Of a stretch of DNA of 55,055 nt, positions 51,036 through 55,055 are shown in pieces; the first letter of the stretch is position 1; each line of letters opens with the position of its first letter. Source of the DNA: an uncultured Gammaproteobacteria bacterium (GTDB lineage Bacteria; Pseudomonadota; Gammaproteobacteria; Arenicellales; Poriferihabitantaceae); the NCBI GenBank assembly GCA_937992195.1, contig CALKKV010000020.1, forward strand, positions 1 through 55,055, in the 5' to 3' direction. The position numbers and the translations under genes were made by a program. Under the pieces are notes generated by a model that saw only the letters and a program-made list of their open reading frames with translations, was not told the origin of the DNA and made no database searches.

Positions 51036-53294
51036 ATGAGTGAAACAGTAACAAAGACAACGTCGAGTCATTGGGGTGCTTTTAACGTAACCACCCAGGG
51101 AGATCGAATCGTCTCGGTATCTGAGTTCTCGCTTGATCCCAACCCTTCTTCTATCCCGCGTCATGTTCCCGCGGCGGTTCATCATTCTTCACGGGTAAGT
51201 CGACCTTCCATACGAAAGAGCTGGCTCGAACACGGTCCGTTAGACGAATCCTCGCGCAAGCTGCGAGGTAAGGAAAAGTTTGTCGAATTACCCTGGGATG
51301 AGGCGATAGAAATCGCTGCCAATGAGCTTGATCGGGTAAGGATAAAACATGGCAATCAATCCATTTACGGCGGTTCATACGGATGGGCAAGCGCTGGCCG
51401 ATTTCACCACGCACTCAGTCAGGTGCATCGGTTTTTAAACTGTGCCGGCGGATACGTTTCTTCCGTTGCGAGTTACAGTACCGCGGCGGCGCAGGCGATT
51501 ATCCCCCATGTATTCGGTGTGCATTTTCTGAAATTTATGTGGAGTGAGTTAAACACCTGGCCAGTGATCGCCGAACACACCCAGACGCTCATTATGTTTG
51601 GCGGGATCAACCCTAAAAACTCACAAGTCAGCATGGGCGGTATCACGCACCATGAAACCAACCCGTGGTTTGAGAAATTTGCCAAGCGCGGAATACGGCG
51701 CGTCAACATCAGTCCACAACGTACTGATACACCCGACGGCGCAGAATGGCTGGCGGTTCGTCCCGGCACGGACACCGCATTCATGCTCGGCTTAGCTTGG
51801 GTGATTCAATCAGAAGGCTGGGAAGATCGGAGTTTTCTTGAAAAATATTGCACCGGCTACGACCAGTTTCTGCCATACCTTGTCGGTGATTCCGATGGCC
51901 AACCCAAGACACCGGTATGGGCAGCTGGGATCTGCGGAATCGATGCCGATACGATTCGCCAACTTGCGGCATCAATGGTGAAGACCAGAACATTGATCAC
52001 CGTTGCCTGGTCTTTGCAACGGGCCGAGCATGGAGAACAACCATATTGGATGGCGGCAACCCTTGCAGCAATGATCGGCCAGATCGGTTTACCCGGTGGC
52101 GGCATTGGCTACGGTTATGGCGCGATTGGCGGTATTGGTATATCGGTGAAGCGCTTGGGCGCACTAACGCTGCCGCAAGGCGAAAACCCGGTTAAAGCAT
52201 CGATTCCCGTAGCAAGGATTGCAGATATGTTGCTGCAGCCTGGTGAGCAGTTTGATTTTAATGGCCAGAAACTGACCTATCCTGATATCAAGCTGGTGTA
52301 TTGGTGTGGCGGCAATCCTTTTCATCACCATCAAAATTTAAGTCGGCTCGAACTAGCATGGCAGCAGCCAGAAACGATCATCGTCAATGAGCCCTGGTGG
52401 ACGGCAACTGCGTGCAGAGCTGATATTGTTTTTCCGGCGACGACTTCATACGAACGAAATGATATTGGGCGAGCCCAAGGCGATTCTTATCTCTTTCATA
52501 TGCCCGCGTTGATACCTGCCGTTGGAGAAGCCAAAGACGACTATATGATTTTCTCTGCGTTGTCTGAAAAAATGGGATTTGGCGAGGTGTTTACCGAAAA
52601 TCGTTCCTCTGAAGAATGGTTAAGGCATTTATATGATGAATTTGTTACCGAATCCAAACACGAAAAAATCGATGTGCCCAGCTTTGAATCACTGATTGAA
52701 AATAACTGGGTCGATTTACCGATTCGGAGCGCTGAATATTCGACAAGGCCTTTCTCGGCATTTTTTGATGACCCTAAAAAATCGCCGTTAAATACACCGT
52801 CCGGAAAAATAGAAATTTTCTCGGAAACGATCGCCGGATTTTCTTATTCTGATTGCCCGGGTCACGCAACCTGGTTGCCACCATCAGAATGGCTGGGAGC
52901 AGACCAGGCACAAAAATTTCCACTGCATTTGGTATCGCCACAGCCAGGGGATAAATTACACAGCCAGTTGGAGTGCGCAATCGCTGATATCCCGGGAGAA
53001 CGACCCACGCCAGTGGTGATACATCCAAAAAATGCGAAAGATCGAAGAATTACAGACGGATCGTTAGTTCGCATATACAACGACCGCGGAGCATGTATCG
53101 CCAAGGCACGAATTAGTGAAGATATTGCGCGGAACGTGATCGCACTGCCAACCGGCGCCTGGTTTACCCCAGACAAAAATGGTGTCGACAGTCAGGGTAA
53201 TCCCAATGTGTTAACGCAGGATATCGGTACATCTAGACTGGGACAAGGTAGCTCTGCACATAGTTGCTTGGTTGAAGTAAAACCCGAGCTGTAA
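51036..53294 (+). CDS. cytosolic Mo-bisMGD reductase, BisC/DMSO-reductase family
   Basis: A 752-residue molybdenum enzyme. The Mo-ligating Ser is in SYGWASAGRFHHA (about position 119), which marks the DMSO/TMAO/biotin-sulfoxide reductase group. Other motifs are GGYVSSVASYSTAAAQAI, MFGGINPKNSQVSMGG, NPFHHHQNLSRLELAW, and C-terminal LHLVSPQPGDKLHSQL. No N-terminal Fe-S Cys cluster and no twin-arginine signal are seen (MSETVTKTTSSHW), so it should be cytosolic, as BisC is. Likely work: reduction of S-oxides or N-oxides, perhaps of methionine sulfoxide or biotin sulfoxide; the substrate is unknown. It precedes a secreted PLA2-like gene by about 70 bp. Confidence 0.9.
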   Translation: MSETVTKTTSSHWGAFNVTTQGDRIVSVSEFSLDPNPSSIPRHVPAAVHHSSRVSRPSIRKSWLEHGPLDESSRKLRGKEKFVELPWDEAIEIAANELDRVRIKHGNQSIYGGSYGWASAGRFHHALSQVHRFLNCAGGYVSSVASYSTAAAQAIIPHVFGVHFLKFMWSELNTWPVIAEHTQTLIMFGGINPKNSQVSMGGITHHETNPWFEKFAKRGIRRVNISPQRTDTPDGAEWLAVRPGTDTAFMLGLAWVIQSEGWEDRSFLEKYCTGYDQFLPYLVGDSDGQPKTPVWAAGICGIDADTIRQLAASMVKTRTLITVAWSLQRAEHGEQPYWMAATLAAMIGQIGLPGGGIGYGYGAIGGIGISVKRLGALTLPQGENPVKASIPVARIADMLLQPGEQFDFNGQKLTYPDIKLVYWCGGNPFHHHQNLSRLELAWQQPETIIVNEPWWTATACRADIVFPATTSYERNDIGRAQGDSYLFHMPALIPAVGEAKDDYMIFSALSEKMGFGEVFTENRSSEEWLRHLYDEFVTESKHEKIDVPSFESLIENNWVDLPIRSAEYSTRPFSAFFDDPKKSPLNTPSGKIEIFSETIAGFSYSDCPGHATWLPPSEWLGADQAQKFPLHLVSPQPGDKLHSQLECAIADIPGERPTPVVIHPKNAKDRRITDGSLVRIYNDRGACIAKARISEDIARNVIALPTGAWFTPDKNGVDSQGNPNVLTQDIGTSRLGQGSSAHSCLVEVKPEL

Positions 53295-53363
53295 ACAGAA
53301 TCCGAGCGACGATTGCACCTACTTTGCCAAAAATCGCACCACTCAATAAACATAGTTAGTTAA

Positions 53364-53786
53364 ATGTCCCATCCGTTCAATACAATAATCACTGTATTCT
53401 GTTTGCTCATTTCGTTTCAAGCTCTGGCTTCTGAAATCCAACCTTTTAAGTCAGACGGATGCAGCTCTTTTCCGGATGGCACGCTTTCACAACAAGACCT
53501 CTGGCTTGACTGCTGCCGAGTTCACGATTTTGCTTATTGGCGTGGCGGTACTTACCAGGAACGTCAAGACGCCGACCAGGCGCTGCATCAATGCGTGGCA
53601 GCGGTGGGCGAGCCAGAGATCGCAGCGCTAATGCTTGCCGGAGTACGCGTCGGCGGCACGCCATATCTCCCCACCAAATTTCGCTGGGGTTATGGGTGGC
53701 CCTATACCAGGGGTTATCAACCACTCACCGCTGAAGATCTCAAGGAAATCGAAGCCGCTGAAAAAACTGATCCGCTTTCTGATTAG
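53364..53786 (+). CDS. small secreted phospholipase-A2-like protein
   Basis: A 140-residue exported protein. The signal peptide (about 1-22, hydrophobic TIITVFCLLISFQALA, cleavage near ALA-SE) is followed by a Cys-rich segment KSDGCSSFPDGT and DCCRVHDFAYWRGG. The CCxxHDxxY pattern is the catalytic motif of secreted phospholipase A2 folds, with His-Asp at about 54-55, while DQALHQCV supplies a further helix with Cys. The rest is short and lacks the full calcium loop of animal enzymes. It could be a bacterial PLA2-type lipase or a catalytically altered relative. It lies about 70 bp after the reductase gene on the same strand. ATG at 53364. Confidence 0.7.
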   Translation: MSHPFNTIITVFCLLISFQALASEIQPFKSDGCSSFPDGTLSQQDLWLDCCRVHDFAYWRGGTYQERQDADQALHQCVAAVGEPEIAALMLAGVRVGGTPYLPTKFRWGYGWPYTRGYQPLTAEDLKEIEAAEKTDPLSD

Positions 53787-53846
53787 TCGCCGATCCTTCT
53801 TGTAAAACTTTGCTTCTTTATTGGTTTTTAGGAATCTCAAAGCACT

Positions 53847-54737
53847 TTAGTTTTCTGCCGAACGATTCAGACTAACTTCCACCACTCCTGCTAGGAGAAT
53901 CAAGGTCGCACCCGCCGCTTCACGCCAACCAAAAGTTTCATCGGTTAACAAAGCGGCACTAACTACCCCAACAACAAGTTCTGAAAGAATCAGGATACCA
54001 AAAACACCTGTACCAATTTTCGAAGGAGACCAAAATATAATGGCGGTTGTTGGAATAACAAACAAAAGAGCAATCCCGATTAGAAATGGCAAGCTTGATA
54101 TCACAACATCAAAGGAGGGTATTGTTCCAAGCGAGCTAGCAAGCAATGGATATTGCGCAATCGATGCGATAAGACAAAAAATCATAACGATGAATAACAA
54201 CGGAAAGACTCCTTCCGGTTGCTCTATTTCCGTTCGCGCCGCTCCTGCAGCAATAAGTAAACCCCCGATCAGACCGAACCAGTCTCCAAGATAGACGGGT
54301 ATGGGTACACCAACGTCAAGCCCAACTGCAATCCATACGCCACCCAATGCCAAAACAATACTAGCTACTCGCGGCCACCTCGGCATACGTTTCAAAAATA
54401 CCACTTCAACAAGCGTCGCCCACAGCGGTGTCAAATAGAAAAAGATCAAGGCACGAATCACTTCGGTAACGAGAAACGAATTCGCATAAAAGATGGCACC
54501 AAAACCGAGCAGCAAACCACAAGCCCAGTACTGCAATCCAATACTCTTGCCGTTTAAAACACGCCAAACCGCAATCGGAGTCAAGATCGTCAGAGAGATC
54601 ACGTACTGGCCAACTGTACCCCAACCTCCACTCAAGCCCGCTTCCAGCAGTAACCGCTGCGGTAGCCAATAAAGCCCCCATGTTCCAGCAACAATAAAGA
54701 CAACAACACTGATTAAGACAAAATTTGGATGCCGCAC
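53847..54737 (-). CDS. EamA/DMT-family transporter
   Basis: A 296-residue inner-membrane protein with about ten hydrophobic spans in two repeats (VLISVVVFIVAGTWGLYW ... IRALIFFYLTPLWATLVEVVFLKRMPRWPR; then GGLLIAAGAARTEIEQ ... ILSELVVGVVSAALLTDETFGWREA). The PLWATLVEVVFLKR and LTDETFGWRE loops are typical family signatures. Start is GTG at 54737 behind a strong GGAGG. Substrate unknown. It converges with the PLA2-like gene, 60 bp apart. Confidence 0.9.
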   Translation of the reverse strand: MRHPNFVLISVVVFIVAGTWGLYWLPQRLLLEAGLSGGWGTVGQYVISLTILTPIAVWRVLNGKSIGLQYWACGLLLGFGAIFYANSFLVTEVIRALIFFYLTPLWATLVEVVFLKRMPRWPRVASIVLALGGVWIAVGLDVGVPIPVYLGDWFGLIGGLLIAAGAARTEIEQPEGVFPLLFIVMIFCLIASIAQYPLLASSLGTIPSFDVVISSLPFLIGIALLFVIPTTAIIFWSPSKIGTGVFGILILSELVVGVVSAALLTDETFGWREAAGATLILLAGVVEVSLNRSAEN

Positions 54738-55055
54738 ATCAACCTCCAGAAGACCAACAACCTATTATTACATCACCACTTGTTTTACCTATATACCTTA
54801 GAAGTGTAGCTGAGACTATTGCCAGCAAACGATATTTGTCACGGTTTGATTTCTTTTAAAGATCACTGCTTGGCACTGAATTTCAAAATCAGCTTGGTAG
54901 TGTCTATCGTGTCTAATCCTTGATTTCGTTTTTTCAAGTTACGTCTTTCCAGGCTTATCGCAATTTCTGAATTATCAGTCAAAAGTATTGTAACAATAAG
55001 GAATACTCGATCCCTCAGTTCCATACAGAAGCATTAAAAACTGAGGCAGAGTGAA
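54738..55055. other. right-edge intergenic stretch
   Basis: About 320 AT-rich bases up to the window end. An inverted repeat CCTCAGTT (55013-55020) and AACTGAGG (55039-55046) with an 18-base loop lies at the very edge. No gene was recognised. Confidence 0.4.

Overview
The window looks like a chromosomal segment of a heterotrophic, probably marine gammaproteobacterium. That placement is an inference from the gene content: Lrp/AsnC regulation, TauABC-type uptake, acyl-CoA catabolism, a cytosolic Mo-bisMGD reductase, and a TolC/HlyD envelope system typical of Gram-negatives. Base composition looks moderate by eye. No rRNA, tRNA or CRISPR array was recognised.

Layout. (1) 1-5.8 kb is an accessory, gene-poor stretch. 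It holds a gene tail, a probable decayed gene, a SAM methyltransferase bracketed by a 19-bp near-perfect direct repeat, a LicD-type phosphotransferase with an extra C-terminal beta domain next to a small cytidylyltransferase, and a complete IS481-like insertion sequence with inverted repeats and a 7-bp target duplication. (2) 5.8-6.6 kb is a lipoprotein gene. (3) 6.8-11.2 kb is a four-gene minus-strand operon: Lrp/AsnC regulator, glutamine-synthetase-like ligase, Rieske oxygenase and D-2-hydroxyacid dehydrogenase. It looks like an amine or aromatic-amine catabolic operon resembling the first steps of aniline-type pathways. (4) 11.5-32.9 kb is the most striking region, a minus-strand operon of six genes (perhaps seven). 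It encodes a giant (about 4157 aa) surface protein with a LEPR-XLL-like N-terminus, a DUF4347 domain and about 18 DUF11-like repeats; a TolC-family outer-membrane protein; a periplasmic HlyD/RND-type adaptor; a GAF-HlyD fusion; a PqqD-like/M50/HlyD fusion; and a truncated SecA-like ATPase. No ABC exporter is present. I read this as a candidate dedicated secretion and processing machine in which a SecA-type motor replaces the type I ABC ATPase. (5) 33.5-34.0 kb is a divergent orphan helical protein. (6) 34.2-38.1 kb is a tauABC-like importer whose permease has a very long N-terminal extension. (7) 38.4-42.2 kb holds an HMG-CoA-lyase family enzyme, enoyl-CoA hydratase, acyl-CoA dehydrogenase and SDR, a CoA-thioester catabolic cluster. 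(8) 42.4-55 kb holds ordinary single genes: YbaK-like deacylase, MFS transporter, SH3 envelope protein, HIT hydrolase, amidase, a leaderless solute-binding-like protein, two EamA transporters, a 2OG-Fe(II) oxygenase, a BisC/DMSO-reductase family enzyme and a small secreted phospholipase-A2-like protein.

How the parts work together. In the secretion locus the cargo gene comes first and the ATPase last, with tight spacing, so cargo and machine are probably made from one transcript. Adaptor-like (barrel-sandwich) domains occur in three successive proteins, one periplasmic, one with cytosolic GAF-like sensor domains, and one fused to an integral-membrane metalloprotease. Together with TolC they could form a continuous conduit across the envelope. 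This model is inference from domain content and gene order.
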